Shown here piece by piece: positions 43,640 through 52,398 of a stretch of DNA of 64,000 nucleotides. Each line of letters starts with the position of its first letter. Position 1 is the first letter of the stretch. The DNA is from Asanoa hainanensis (lineage in GTDB: Bacteria > Actinomycetota > Actinomycetes > Mycobacteriales > Micromonosporaceae). A program made the translations under genes and the position numbers. The notes below the pieces were generated by a model. That model saw only the letters and a program-made list of their open reading frames with translations, searched no databases and was not told the origin of the DNA. The DNA lies in the NCBI RefSeq assembly GCF_900188485.1, contig NZ_FZPH01000001.1:62001-126000 (forward strand), written 5' to 3'.

Positions 43640-44272
43640 TCAGAGTGCCGAGATCGTCTCCGGGGCGCGCTCCCGGCGGCTCAGCGCCCGCACGATGGCG
43701 ACCTGGCCGTGCCGGGCGACCGCCAGGTCGGTCAGCAGCCCGAGCACCGGCCGCAGCACCGGCGGCGGGAAGTCCGGCGTCGGCAGTTCGACGCTGACCG
43801 CCAGGTCGTCACAGTGGACGGTGATCTCCATCATCCGGGTGAGCAGCAGGTCGTCGAGGCTCAGCGCCCAGCCCGTCCACGGCAGCAGCACGCTGGTGTC
43901 GCCCGGCACGGCGGGCAGGGTGCCCCGGATCGCGACGAGGTCCGCGCGCAGCGTCTCGACCACCCCGGCGTGGCCGGCGGCGGCGAACTCGTCGCTCTGC
44001 GCCCGGATCGCCACGTTGGCCGGCGTGTCGACGTCCTTGCCGAGCCAGGCCGAGGCGCCGTAGTGGGCCATCAGGTCGCGCGGGCGCTGTTCGGTCTTGG
44101 GCGCGTCGAGCAGCTCCACCATCATGTGCACCTGCCGCCCGAGGTGACCGGCGAGGCCGCCGACGCTGAACTCGGCCAGGGCGCTCGGCTCGGCCCAGCG
44201 GTCGGCGACGGCCGGGTCGGCGAGCAGGTCGACGGCGATCGCCGCCGCGTCGAGATAAGCCGCGCTGTGCAT
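43640..44272 (-). CDS. DinB/maleylpyruvate isomerase-type protein
   Basis: A 210-residue protein of the mycothiol-dependent maleylpyruvate isomerase N-terminal (DinB-like) fold. The metal site is suggested by His in LAGHLGRQVHMM (about residue 42) and by EITVHCDDLAVSV (about 148). The four-helix core fits a mycothiol-dependent enzyme, which is an actinobacterial trait. Its substrate is unknown. Single gene between the acyltransferase and the Mop-domain gene. Confidence 0.85.
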   Translation of the reverse strand: MHSAAYLDAAAIAVDLLADPAVADRWAEPSALAEFSVGGLAGHLGRQVHMMVELLDAPKTEQRPRDLMAHYGASAWLGKDVDTPANVAIRAQSDEFAAAGHAGVVETLRADLVAIRGTLPAVPGDTSVLLPWTGWALSLDDLLLTRMMEITVHCDDLAVSVELPTPDFPPPVLRPVLGLLTDLAVARHGQVAIVRALSRRERAPETISAL

Positions 44273-44289
44273 GCGGCCGACCCTAGTCT

Positions 44290-44712
44290 CTAGTTGATCG
44301 CGACGCTGACCTCGGTGGACTTGACCAGGGCGAGAACCTCGTCACCTTCGCTCAGGTCGAGGTCGTTGACGGCGTCGTTGGTGACCACCGCGGTGAGCGC
44401 GCCGCCGCCGTCGACCGCCACCTTCAGCGTGGTCATCGCGGCGCCGCCGGTCAGCGACGTGATCCGGCCGGGGAGCTGGTTGCGGATGCTCAGGTCGCCG
44501 ACGGCGCCGGTGGCCAGCGCGACGTCGGTCGCCTTGACCAGCATCGTCACGGGCAGACCGGCGATCAGCTCGAGCTCGTCGGCGCTCTCGCGGGTGATCG
44601 CCGCGGTCACCTCCTGGCCGCTGGCGAGCTGGGCCTTCACGGCGGCCATCGCGTCGCCACGGGACACCGACAGGATCGTGGCGTCGAGTTGGTTGCGGAT
44701 GCTGAGTCGCAT
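44290..44712 (-). CDS. Molybdate-binding TOBE/Mop tandem protein
   Basis: A 140-residue protein made of two TOBE (Mop) domains. The first begins MRLSIRNQLDATI and the second at about residue 74 with LSIRNQLPGRI, both typical Mop repeats; LVKATDVALA and LVKSTEVSVA end the repeats. Mop proteins bind molybdate as oligomers. No molybdate transporter or Mo enzyme is near, so it may store or buffer the metal. ATG 44712 gives the family start. Confidence 0.9.
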   Translation of the reverse strand: MRLSIRNQLDATILSVSRGDAMAAVKAQLASGQEVTAAITRESADELELIAGLPVTMLVKATDVALATGAVGDLSIRNQLPGRITSLTGGAAMTTLKVAVDGGGALTAVVTNDAVNDLDLSEGDEVLALVKSTEVSVAIN

Positions 44713-44897
44713 GGGCCGTCCAATCGCGATCATTTGGTACGCGTTTGTCCCCAACCATCCTGCCCCCGGTCTCGGAACCCGAACCGTGCGACACGCGGCT
44801 CGGCCGCCCTGCGGATGGCGTCGGCGCCGGTCGGACCAGTAGATTGCAGTCCGAGTGCAAATTCTTCTGGCACGTTCCTGACTGAGGGGGGGACGCG

Positions 44898-46106
44898 ATG
44901 GCGTCGGTGATGACCGAGGCCGACCTGCGGGCGCGGATCTCGGCTTTCCTGGCCGAGCACGATCCGGCCGCGGCGGCCGGCGGTGGCGACGCGGACCGGC
45001 TGGCGTTCCTGCGCGCCCGGTTCGACGCGGGCCTCGCCTGGGTCCACTTTCCCGCCGGGCTCGGCGGGCTTGGCGCCGGGCGGTCGCTGCAACCGGTCGC
45101 CGACGACGCGTTCGCCGAGGCCGGCGCGCCCGACAACCGGCCCGGCCGCATCGGCATCGGCCTGGGCATGGCGGCGCCGACGATCCTCGTACACGGCACT
45201 GACGCGCAGCGCTCGCGTTTCCTGCGTCCGCTGTGGACCGGCGAAGAGGTCTGGTGCCAGCTGTTCAGTGAGCCCGGTGCCGGCTCCGACCTCGCCGGGC
45301 TCGGCACCCGCGCCCGGCGCGACGGTGACGACTGGGTGCTCGACGGCCAGAAGGTGTGGACCTCGATGGCCCACGTCGCCCGCTGGGCGATTCTGCTCGC
45401 CCGCACCGACCCGGACGTCCCCAAGCACGCCGGCCTCAGCTACTTCGTGCTCGACATGACCGCGCCTGGCGTCGAGGTGCGGCCGCTGCGCCAGCTCACC
45501 GGCGAGGCCGAGTTCAACGAGGTCTACCTGACCGGCGCCCGGATCCCCGACGCGCACCGGCTCGGCGATGTCGGCGACGGTTGGAAGGTCGCGCAGACCA
45601 CGCTGATGAACGAGCGGGTCTCGATCGGCGGCGGGGCGATGCCCCGCGAGGGCGGCATGATCGGCGTGCTGGCCGCGGCCTGGCGCGACAACCCGGGCGT
45701 GCGCACCCCGGGGATGCACGACACCGTCATGCGGCTCTGGGTGCGGGCGGAGGCGGCGCGGCTGACCGGCCTGCGGGTCCGCCAGCAGCTCGCCGCGGGC
45801 GCACCGGGGCCGGACGGCTCCGCGGTGAAGCTCTCCTTCGCCACGCTCAGCCAGCAGATCTCCGCGGCCGAGCTCGACCTGCTCGGCGACGAGGGGCTGC
45901 GCCGCGACTCGTGGGCGATGGGCCGACCCGAGGAGGTCGACTTCACCGGACGCGACGCGGGCTACCGCTACCTGCGCGCCAAGGGCAACTCGATCGAGGG
46001 TGGCACGTCCGAGGTGCTCCGCAACATCATCGCCGAGCGGGTGCTCGGCCTGCCCGCCGAGCCACGGGTCGACACCCGTGTCGCGTGGAAGGATCTGCCG
46101 CGATGA
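44898..46106 (+). CDS. Acyl-CoA dehydrogenase
   Basis: A 402-residue FAD acyl-CoA dehydrogenase. The FAD-binding motif is WCQLFSEPGAGSDLAGL (about residues 116-132) and LDGQKVWTSMAHVA follows. Late, GTSEVLRNIIAERVLGLP is the family C-terminal signature, and the Glu equivalent region (AKGNSIEGGTSE) fits. It starts the catabolic operon of two acyl-CoA dehydrogenases and an SDR. ATG 44898 has a G-rich box upstream. It overlaps the second dehydrogenase by four bases (ATGA). Likely acts on a branched, cyclic or steroid acyl-CoA as a heteromer with the neighbour; substrate unknown. Confidence 0.93.
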   Translation: MASVMTEADLRARISAFLAEHDPAAAAGGGDADRLAFLRARFDAGLAWVHFPAGLGGLGAGRSLQPVADDAFAEAGAPDNRPGRIGIGLGMAAPTILVHGTDAQRSRFLRPLWTGEEVWCQLFSEPGAGSDLAGLGTRARRDGDDWVLDGQKVWTSMAHVARWAILLARTDPDVPKHAGLSYFVLDMTAPGVEVRPLRQLTGEAEFNEVYLTGARIPDAHRLGDVGDGWKVAQTTLMNERVSIGGGAMPREGGMIGVLAAAWRDNPGVRTPGMHDTVMRLWVRAEAARLTGLRVRQQLAAGAPGPDGSAVKLSFATLSQQISAAELDLLGDEGLRRDSWAMGRPEEVDFTGRDAGYRYLRAKGNSIEGGTSEVLRNIIAERVLGLPAEPRVDTRVAWKDLPR

Positions 46107-47182
46107 GCGACCTCGTCTTGGTGTCGTCGGCTGACGAACAGGACCTGCGGTCCGGTGTGCGGGACATGCTCGCGGCCGAGTGCACCGGGCAGTCGGTGCT
46201 GGCGTTCGTCTCGTCGGGTGCGGACGCGTATGACGCGAAGCTGTGGCGGACCGTGGCGACCGGGATGGGGCTCGCCGCGCTGCTCGTGCCCGAGGCGCAG
46301 GGCGGCGCGGGCGCGCAGTACCGCGCGGCGGCGGTCGTCGCCGAGGAGTTGGGCCGGGCGGTCGCACCCGTGCCGTTCCTATCGAGCGCGGTCGTCGCGA
46401 CGACGGCCCTGGGCTCGTCGGCGTCGCACGAGCTGCTCGGGCGGTTGGCCTCGGGCGAGCTGACCGCTTCGTTGGCGGTGCCGTACGGGCTCTGGTCGGC
46501 GCCGCCGCTGCTGTCCGCCCAGTACGGCGCGGTGACCGGCAGCGTGCGCGGCGTCGCCGACGCCCTCGGCGCCGACGTGCTCCTGGTGCCGGCTGACGAC
46601 GGCCTCTACGCCGTCGAGAGCGCCGCCGCCCGGCGCACCCGGATCCCGTCGCTGGACGAGACGCGCCCGCTGTGCGACCTCGAGCTCAGCGAAGCACCGG
46701 CCCGGCTGGTCGCACCGCTCGCGGCGGTGCCACGCGCGCTGCGGGTCGCGGCCGTCATGGTCGCGGCCGAGCAGGTCGGCGTGGCGTCGTGGTGCCTCGA
46801 CACGACGGTCGCGTACCTCAAGGAGCGCTACCAGTTCGGCCGCCCGGTCGGGTCGTTCCAGGCGCTCAAGCACCGGCTCGCGGACCTGTGGGTCGAGCTG
46901 ACCCAGGCCCGCGCGGTCGTCGCGTACGCCGTGGCCGACCTCGCCGCCGGCGGCGACGACGCTTCGGTGGCGGCCTCGTTGGCCAAGATCGTGGGCTCGG
47001 AGGTCGCGGTGCGGGCGGCCGAGGAGTGCGTGCAGATGCACGGCGGCATCGGCTTCACCTGGGAACACCCCGCACACCTCTACCTCAAGCGGGCCAAGGC
47101 GACCTCGGTCGCGTACGGTTCCCCCGACCGGCACCGCGCGCGCCTGGCCACCCTCGTCGACCTGCCCCTGGAGGCGTCGTGA
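46103..47182 (+). CDS. Acyl-CoA dehydrogenase, second subunit
   Basis: A 359-residue acyl-CoA dehydrogenase paralogue, shorter than its partner. It has RYQFGRPVGSFQALKHRLADL and ECVQMHGGIGFTWEHPAHLYLKRA at the C-terminus. The FAD-contact motif in the middle is poorly conserved, as in the ChsE-type or FadE heteromers, where only one subunit binds FAD well. Translation is coupled to both neighbours (ATGA and GTGA overlaps). Probably forms a heterotetramer with the first dehydrogenase. Confidence 0.88.
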   Translation: MSDLVLVSSADEQDLRSGVRDMLAAECTGQSVLAFVSSGADAYDAKLWRTVATGMGLAALLVPEAQGGAGAQYRAAAVVAEELGRAVAPVPFLSSAVVATTALGSSASHELLGRLASGELTASLAVPYGLWSAPPLLSAQYGAVTGSVRGVADALGADVLLVPADDGLYAVESAAARRTRIPSLDETRPLCDLELSEAPARLVAPLAAVPRALRVAAVMVAAEQVGVASWCLDTTVAYLKERYQFGRPVGSFQALKHRLADLWVELTQARAVVAYAVADLAAGGDDASVAASLAKIVGSEVAVRAAEECVQMHGGIGFTWEHPAHLYLKRAKATSVAYGSPDRHRARLATLVDLPLEAS

Positions 47183-47931
47183 CCGCATCCCTGTCCGGCC
47201 GGGTGGCCCTGGTCACCGGCGCCAGCCGGGGCATCGGCCTGGCGGTCGCGACCCGGCTGGCCGGTGCCGGCGCCCGCGTCTGCGTGACGGCGCGCAAACC
47301 GGAGCCGCTGGCCGAGGCCGTGTCGTTGCTGGGCGGGCCGTCCGTCGCTATCGGGGTGGCCGGCCGAGCCGACGACCCCGCACACCAGGCGGAGGCGGTC
47401 GCGGCGGCGGTCGAGGCGTTCGGGCCGGTCGACATCCTGGTCAACAACACGGGGATCAACCCGGTCTTCGGGCCGTTGATCGACATGGACCTCGGCGCCG
47501 CGCGGAAGATCTTCGAGGTCAACCTGCTGGCCGCGCTGGGCTGGGTCCAGGCGGTGTACGCCGGTGGCCCCCGCCCCGGCGTCGTCGTCAACGTGTCATC
47601 GGTGGGCGGCCGGGTGCCACCGCCGGGCATCTCGTTCTACGGGGTGACCAAGGCGGCGCTGGAGCACCTGACCCGCTGCCTGGCGGTCGAGCTCGCGCCA
47701 CATGTCCGCGTCAACGCGGTCGCGCCCGCGGTGGTGAAGACCAAGTTCGCGACGCTGCTGTACGAGGGCCGCGAGGAAGAGGTCGCGTCCACGTACCCGC
47801 TTGCCCGGTTGGGAATTCCGGACGACGTGGCGGCCGCGGTCGCCTTCCTGGCCTCGGACGAGGCGGCCTGGATCACCGGCCAGACGCTCGTCATCGACGG
47901 CGGGGTCACGCTGACGGGACGGGGCGCGTGA
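47179..47931 (+). CDS. Short-chain dehydrogenase/reductase
   Basis: A 250-residue classical SDR. TGASRGIGLAVA (NAD(P)-binding, residues 14-25), NNTGIN, NVSSVGG (Ser) and YGVTKAA (Tyr, Lys) mark the active site. It is the last gene of the acyl-CoA dehydrogenase operon, coupled by GTGA; likely acts as a beta-hydroxyacyl-CoA or ketone reductase in the same pathway. A TetR-type gene follows. A short GAGCGAGCGAAGCGAGC motif directly follows its stop. Confidence 0.92.
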   Translation: MTASLSGRVALVTGASRGIGLAVATRLAGAGARVCVTARKPEPLAEAVSLLGGPSVAIGVAGRADDPAHQAEAVAAAVEAFGPVDILVNNTGINPVFGPLIDMDLGAARKIFEVNLLAALGWVQAVYAGGPRPGVVVNVSSVGGRVPPPGISFYGVTKAALEHLTRCLAVELAPHVRVNAVAPAVVKTKFATLLYEGREEEVASTYPLARLGIPDDVAAAVAFLASDEAAWITGQTLVIDGGVTLTGRGA

Positions 47932-48001
47932 GCGAGCGAAGCGAGCGCGGCCAGCTCTGCGCCGGGCGGTCTTGCTCCGCCGACCGAAGGGAGGCGGCGG
48001 C

Positions 48002-48595
48002 ATGACCGCGGAGGAAAGGGTTGACGGGCGTACGGCGCGCGCTGAACGGACCCGGGCTGCGATCGTCGATGCCCACCTCGCGCTGATCGGCGAGGGTGAC
48101 CTGCGCCCGACGGGTGAGCGGATCGCGGAGCGGGCCGGGGTGTCGCTGCGGGCACTGTGGACGAACTTCAAGGACATGGAGACGCTGTTCGAGGCCAGCG
48201 GTGCGCGGGTGCTCGCGGAGTACGACGCGGCCTTCGCACCGGTGCCGCCGGACCTGCCGCGCGCTGACCGGGTGGCGCGCTACTGCCGGCAGCGGGCGCG
48301 GCTGCTCCAGCTGATCTCGGCGCCGGCCCGAGCGGCCGCGATGCGCGAGCCGTTCTCGCCGCAGCTGCGCCGCAACCGGCAGAAGCACATCGAACGCCTG
48401 CGCGAGGAGGTCGACGTCCTCTTCGCCGCCGAGTTCGCCACACCCGGCGGAGCGACCCTGCGCGACGCGGTGATCGCCGCGTCGATGTGGCCGGCCTGGT
48501 CGATGCTCCGCGAGGGCCTGGCCCTGACGCCGACGGAGGCGGAGGCCGTGATGACCCGGACGATCACCGCCCTGCTGCTAACCGCCGACGACTAG
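48002..48595 (+). CDS. TetR-family repressor
   Basis: A 197-residue TetR-type regulator. ATG 48002 has GGGAGG well placed. Residues 15-60 form the helix-turn-helix: RTRAAIVDAHLALIGEG, then TGERIAERAGVSLRALWTNF. The C-terminal part is the ligand-binding helix bundle. Located after the SDR gene on the same strand, it likely controls the acyl-CoA dehydrogenase operon with a CoA ester as signal. It overlaps the convergent D-amino-acid oxidase gene by 18 bases. Confidence 0.9.
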   Translation: MTAEERVDGRTARAERTRAAIVDAHLALIGEGDLRPTGERIAERAGVSLRALWTNFKDMETLFEASGARVLAEYDAAFAPVPPDLPRADRVARYCRQRARLLQLISAPARAAAMREPFSPQLRRNRQKHIERLREEVDVLFAAEFATPGGATLRDAVIAASMWPAWSMLREGLALTPTEAEAVMTRTITALLLTADD

Positions 48596-49510
48596 CCGGG
48601 CGGCCTCGCGGGCACAGCCCCAGGAGAGGCTGACCCCGGTGCCGCCGTGCCCGTAGTTGTGTACGACCGTGGTCCGGCCGCGCTGCTCTCTCTCGACGCG
48701 CACGGCCGGACGCTCGGGCCGCAGGCCGGTCGCGACGCCCTGGATCTTCGCGTTCGCGAGCCTGGGCTCGAGCGCGCGGCAGCGTTCCAGGATCGCGGCG
48801 GTGATCTCGTCGGGGGTGCGGTCCCAGCGGTCCTCGATCCGGACGCCGCCGCACACCACCCGCGTTGGGTGCGGCATGAAGCTCGTCCACTCGCGGTCGC
48901 GGCCGAGCTCCATGAAGGCGTGGGTCAGCCCGGGGTTGTCGAGGACGACGTGCTGACCGAAGACGGGCCGGACGGTGTCGTCGCCGGCGAGTTCCCTGGC
49001 GGCGACGCCGGTGCAGTTGACGACCCGCTCGCCCGCGCTTTGGAGGTCTTCTTTTTCGCGCAGCTCGACCTGGGTGCCGGCCGCGGCGAGCCGTCTCGTC
49101 AGGTAGTCGAGGTACGTCGGCATGTCGACGACGGGCATGCGGCCCCAGGAACCGGCGTCGTACCCGGGTGGCAGCTCGTCGGGGGTGGCCCGGCGCAGAC
49201 CGGGGATGAGCGCGACCTGCTTCGGCAGGTCGTCGGGCAGTTCGCCACCGCCGACGGTGAGCACGTCGCTGATCCGCACGCCGGTGCCCGGCTCGGCTGC
49301 CAGGTCCTGGAAGTCCACGAGGGACTGAGCGGTCCATGCGAGCGTCTTGTCGTGCGGCTGCTGGAAGGAGGGCCCCCAGAGCGCACCGGCGGCGACGGAG
49401 GTGGTGTGTTGTGGCCGTTCGGCCGCGAGCACGCGGGTCTTGACGCCACTTTCGGCCAGCACGATCGCGGTGGTCAGCCCGCTGACCCCGGCCCCGACGA
49501 CGATCACCAT
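48578..49510 (-). CDS. D-amino-acid oxidase
   Basis: A 310-residue FAD-dependent oxidase of the DAAO family. GAGVSG (residues 6-11) is the FAD-binding GxGxxG. The DAAO signature VVHNYGHGGTGVSLSWGCA is complete near residue 285, and the region around PTYLDYLTRRL fits. It converts D-amino acids to keto acids, ammonia and hydrogen peroxide; the preferred substrate is unknown. There is no signal peptide. It is divergent from the next unknown gene with an intergenic region of only about 17 bases. Confidence 0.92.
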   Translation of the reverse strand: MVIVVGAGVSGLTTAIVLAESGVKTRVLAAERPQHTTSVAAGALWGPSFQQPHDKTLAWTAQSLVDFQDLAAEPGTGVRISDVLTVGGGELPDDLPKQVALIPGLRRATPDELPPGYDAGSWGRMPVVDMPTYLDYLTRRLAAAGTQVELREKEDLQSAGERVVNCTGVAARELAGDDTVRPVFGQHVVLDNPGLTHAFMELGRDREWTSFMPHPTRVVCGGVRIEDRWDRTPDEITAAILERCRALEPRLANAKIQGVATGLRPERPAVRVEREQRGRTTVVHNYGHGGTGVSLSWGCAREAARLVVGG

Positions 49511-49527
49511 TCCGTACCCTCGTGCCC

Positions 49528-50376
49528 GTGCGGTTGATCTCGGAGAACGAAGCGTTAGCGTACGCCGGCCCGGACGCTACCGTGGTCCATTCATCGTCAG
49601 TGACCTACGCTGTCGGGCCGACGGCGACCGTGGTCGCCGTCGACGCGGGCGACCGGCCGGGCGGCAGCGGCCTGTCCACGCGCGACAGGCTTTCGCTTCG
49701 TTCTCCGTTCCCGCGGGCGGCGGCAGAACGGCTAGGTGGGTCGCGCCAGGATCGCCCCATCCACGGCTTCGTCCGTACCCCATCGGGTTGGGTCCCGTTG
49801 GGCCTGCTGCGGGTGACGATGACGGGCTCGCGGCCGACGGGGTCCGTGCCGTTCACGTGGAACGGGGCGGACGTGCCGTGGGAGCCGGAGTGGCTGGTCG
49901 AGTGCGCGTTGACCCTGGACGACCCGCTCCCGTTCGACGTGCTGGACGTGGTGCGCCCGACCCCGCCGGCGCCGCCCTCCGACCTGAGCTGGCTGTCGCA
50001 CCTGCCGGACTCTCCGATCTCGGCGATGCACGGTTTCGTCGCCTCGTGGTACGCGGACCTCCCGCCAACCTCCGACGGCATTGTCGACGCGCCGCTACCG
50101 CGCCCGCTGCTGGAGCTCTACCGCGCGGCCCGCGGCCGGCACGAGGTGCTCTGCTGGAACAACCGGATCTTCCCGCCGGAGGAGATCTACCCGTCGGACG
50201 ACGGCCCAGGCATCGTGATCGGCAGCGAGAACCAGGGCGTCTTCCGCCTCCGCATCGACCCGGCGGAGGCCGACCCACAGGTGTGGTACCTGGACCTCTT
50301 CGACCCACCGCCAGGTGGCATCCCGTCAAATGATGCATGGATCGTTACGTTGGCCGGCGTGAAGGTCCACTCTTAA
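49528..50376 (+). CDS. Protein of unknown function
   Basis: I do not recognise this 282-residue protein. GTG 49528 is preceded by TACCCT at seven bases; GTG 49522 is the in-frame alternative. It begins with a stretch like VRLISENEALAYAG and an early VSY- or VTYAVGPTATVVAVD segment. The second half contains PRPLLELYRAARGRHEVLCWNNRIFPPEE and a beta-rich VFRLRIDPAEADPQVWYLDLF, faintly like SMI1/KNR4 (SUKH) proteins, which serve as toxin immunity proteins. That is only a hint. Nothing about its environment (a divergent oxidase, then the integrative element) supports a role. Confidence 0.7.
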   Translation: MRLISENEALAYAGPDATVVHSSSVTYAVGPTATVVAVDAGDRPGGSGLSTRDRLSLRSPFPRAAAERLGGSRQDRPIHGFVRTPSGWVPLGLLRVTMTGSRPTGSVPFTWNGADVPWEPEWLVECALTLDDPLPFDVLDVVRPTPPAPPSDLSWLSHLPDSPISAMHGFVASWYADLPPTSDGIVDAPLPRPLLELYRAARGRHEVLCWNNRIFPPEEIYPSDDGPGIVIGSENQGVFRLRIDPAEADPQVWYLDLFDPPPGGIPSNDAWIVTLAGVKVHS

Positions 50377-50404
50377 TGGTGTCGGCGCGGACGCGCCGGC
50401 TGGC

Positions 50405-50421
50405 TACCCTTTGTATCCGTG
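50405..50421 (+). promoter_or_regulatory. Leaderless promoter of the abortive-infection-type gene
   Basis: TACCCT at 50405-50410 followed by eight bases and then the GTG start. No ribosome binding site is present. Confidence 0.4.
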
Positions 50422-51312
50422 ACCAACGCCGATCTGATCCCGCTGCCAGTACGGCGGTACTTCAGGGACCTTTCCGCCTCGCATTCGACGTTGGGAAAGA
50501 TCGACGGCATGTGGCGGGACCATGGGTTCACGCTGTCGGACGTGCCGAACGACGAGTCCGGTGAGCGGCGGTCGCGCTGGCGTCGCTATGAGGACGGCGT
50601 TGATTGGACGGACCCGGCGGACGCGCGCCGCGTGCTGAAGGTCTACGAGCACCTGCTCGACGAAGGACAGCTCACGAAGGATGAGCTGAAGGCGGCGCGC
50701 GCGGCGCTGCGCCGACACGACTTCGTCATGTATCCAAACGGGATGATCGATTCGCAGCGCTTGTACGCGGCAAGGCTGCGAAAGTCAGTGCCTCAGCCTC
50801 CGGCGTCGCTGAGCGCTCTTCGCGATCCGTCGATGATCCTGGACTCGTTCGGCCGGATCGCGCGGGCACTGCCCGACGACCCGGCGCAGGCGATCGGGTC
50901 GGCCAAGGAGCTAGTCGAGGCCACCGCGAAGACTGTGCTCCAAGAGCGTGGCGTGCCTTTTGACGACCGGAACGTCAAGCTGCCGTGGCTCGTGGATACG
51001 ACGCAGAGAGAGCTGCACCTGCACCCGCAGACGCTCGCGCCGGGACCGGATGGGAGCCTGGCCGTGAAGCGCATCCTTGGCGGACTGTCAGGAATCGCGA
51101 TGGGCCTTGTCGAGCTGCGGAACGAGGGATACGGCACGGGCCACGCGCCGGCAGGTCCGCGAATTGGGCTGCACCGTCGCCATGCCGTTCTCGCTGTCGG
51201 CGCGGCCCACGTTTGGTGCCAACTGGTGCTCGACACGTTCGCCGACCCAGGCGCGCCCTGGCGGACAGCCGCTCCTGTGGCGCAAACGGCGGCGGCGCCG
51301 GCCGGACTCTAG
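50419..51312 (+). CDS. Abi_C-domain abortive infection-type protein
   Basis: A 297-residue protein. The C-terminal half fits the Abi_C family (abortive infection C-terminus) found in anti-phage systems: AKELVEATAKTVLQERGV (about 160), LGGLSGIAMGLVELRNEGYGTGHAPAG (about 220) and HRRHAVLAVGAAHVWCQLVLDTF. The GTGH-type motif is the best conserved. The N-terminal half, with RYEDGVDWTDPADARRVLKVYEHLL, resembles regions of AbiJ-like proteins. The gene is AT-richer than its left neighbours, which fits cargo. A role in phage defence is inference from family. Its stop shares CTAG with the convergent small gene. Confidence 0.72.
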   Translation: MTNADLIPLPVRRYFRDLSASHSTLGKIDGMWRDHGFTLSDVPNDESGERRSRWRRYEDGVDWTDPADARRVLKVYEHLLDEGQLTKDELKAARAALRRHDFVMYPNGMIDSQRLYAARLRKSVPQPPASLSALRDPSMILDSFGRIARALPDDPAQAIGSAKELVEATAKTVLQERGVPFDDRNVKLPWLVDTTQRELHLHPQTLAPGPDGSLAVKRILGGLSGIAMGLVELRNEGYGTGHAPAGPRIGLHRRHAVLAVGAAHVWCQLVLDTFADPGAPWRTAAPVAQTAAAPAGL

Positions 51313-51500
51313 TGCTCGGCAGAGTCCTGCCCGGTGGCGGTCGCGGCGCGGCCTCCGCGCTCCATTGCACGCCGAGCGGCGGCGCGGGCGGCCTGGCGGC
51401 GAGCCACGTCGAGGTCGGCCGTAACGTCAAGGTCGAGATCGGCGCTGATGGTTACCGACACGTCCAGGTTGGCCCCGGGATCGATAGGGTTCGAGGTCAC
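51309..51500 (-). CDS. Small hypothetical protein
   Basis: A 63-residue protein from GTG 51500 with a GGAAGG box eight bases upstream. The middle alternates acidic and hydrophobic residues (VSVTISADLDLDVTADLDVA), then a basic Ala/Arg-rich helix (RRQAARAAARRAMER). I see no known domain. It ends in the CTAG shared with the Abi_C gene. Confidence 0.5.
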   Translation of the reverse strand: MTSNPIDPGANLDVSVTISADLDLDVTADLDVARRQAARAAARRAMERGGRAATATGQDSAEH

Positions 51501-52071
51501 GGTGGGTTGCCTTCCGTTGAGATTGTTCGATGCGATCGGCGTTACGCAACGTTAAGTGACGGTGCGCGGTAGCGGAATGTAAGGCGATCACGCATTGTGA
51601 CGCCCGTACACTGCATAAAAATGTGGCTGCCCGTACAAGATCCGAGCTGCCCACCCCGTGGTCGGCAACCGCAGGTGACCATGGGGTCATCCCCCACCCA
51701 TCTGACCTGCGGATATAGCCAAACATCGCTGTCGATCTCACGCTACGCAAGACATCAACCTTCGTCATTGCTGCATAATATGCGATCGATCTTTGTCTTC
51801 GTGACGAAGCGTGACATGGTTGATGTGACTCTCTGTCACGCCGCATCAAGCGACGTCGCGGCTCGTGATGTTGCACAGCGTGACAAGCATCGACGGCACT
51901 GCGCGTGATGCTCGGCGCTTGCGCTTCGCGTCAGCGGTGAGGCGCACCGCGCACCGACGACCGGCACCGATGCTAACGCCGGGGCGGGTGCGGGCCATGA
52001 GGCCTGGGCCAGTCAGCGAACGGGGGCTGGCGTTCGCAGGGCCAGCGGGTCACCTCGGCGAGCGGGCTGCC
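51501..52071. other. Intergenic stretch, about 570 bases, no gene seen
   Basis: AT-richer than most of the window. Frames here give no protein with credible composition. It contains promoter-like DNA upstream of the 51500 gene, TAAGTGAC at 51553-51560 (also at 56244 and 56352) and several GTGAC/GTCAC half-palindromes at 51800-51890, so it may hold regulatory sites or an origin. Confidence 0.4.
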
Positions 52072-52392
52072 CTAGTCGTCCGGTGGCGCGATGAATGGCG
52101 GCTCAAGATATTGGCGGTTGTGGCGCCAGCGGCCCAGTGATCGACCATCGTCAATCAGTGAGTAGTAGTCCGCCCAGGCGTCCGCTTCATCTTCCGGCGG
52201 GTAGGCGGCGTGCTGCGTCTGCTCGGCCGGGGCGCCCGTGTAGTCGGCGCAGCGGTAGACGGTTAGGTCCCATCCCCACGGGCGGCTGATGTGCTCTTGG
52301 AGCTGCACGAGGGCAAGCGCGGTCGGCGGCCGGTCGGTGGTCATGAGCCAGGCCGACGCCCGCGTCTGCGCGACACCCCGGCGTTCCACCAC
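52072..52392 (-). CDS. Small protein of unknown function under an SOS box
   Basis: A 106-residue protein from GTG 52392 (or 52389), or 90 residues from ATG 52344. I recognise no domain. It has an acidic middle (YPPEDEADAWADYYSLIDDGRS), an aromatic-rich C-terminal half and the end HNRQYLEPPFIAPPDD. The promoter is leaderless (TACGCT, 6 bases, GTG), and a perfect SOS box overlaps the core promoter. LexA control is a strong inference; it would turn the gene on after DNA damage, fitting a mobile element that reacts to stress. Confidence 0.6.
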   Translation of the reverse strand: MVERRGVAQTRASAWLMTTDRPPTALALVQLQEHISRPWGWDLTVYRCADYTGAPAEQTQHAAYPPEDEADAWADYYSLIDDGRSLGRWRHNRQYLEPPFIAPPDD

Positions 52393-52398
52393 CCGGCC

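Noticed and set aside
47932-47950. GAGCGAGCGAAGCGAGCG motif after the SDR gene
   Set aside because: It is a single short repeat-like run at a stop codon; nothing shows it to be an insertion or terminator.
51427-51876. 149-residue minus-strand frame in the AT-richer stretch
   Set aside because: No ribosome binding site, no domain and erratic composition; treated as non-coding.
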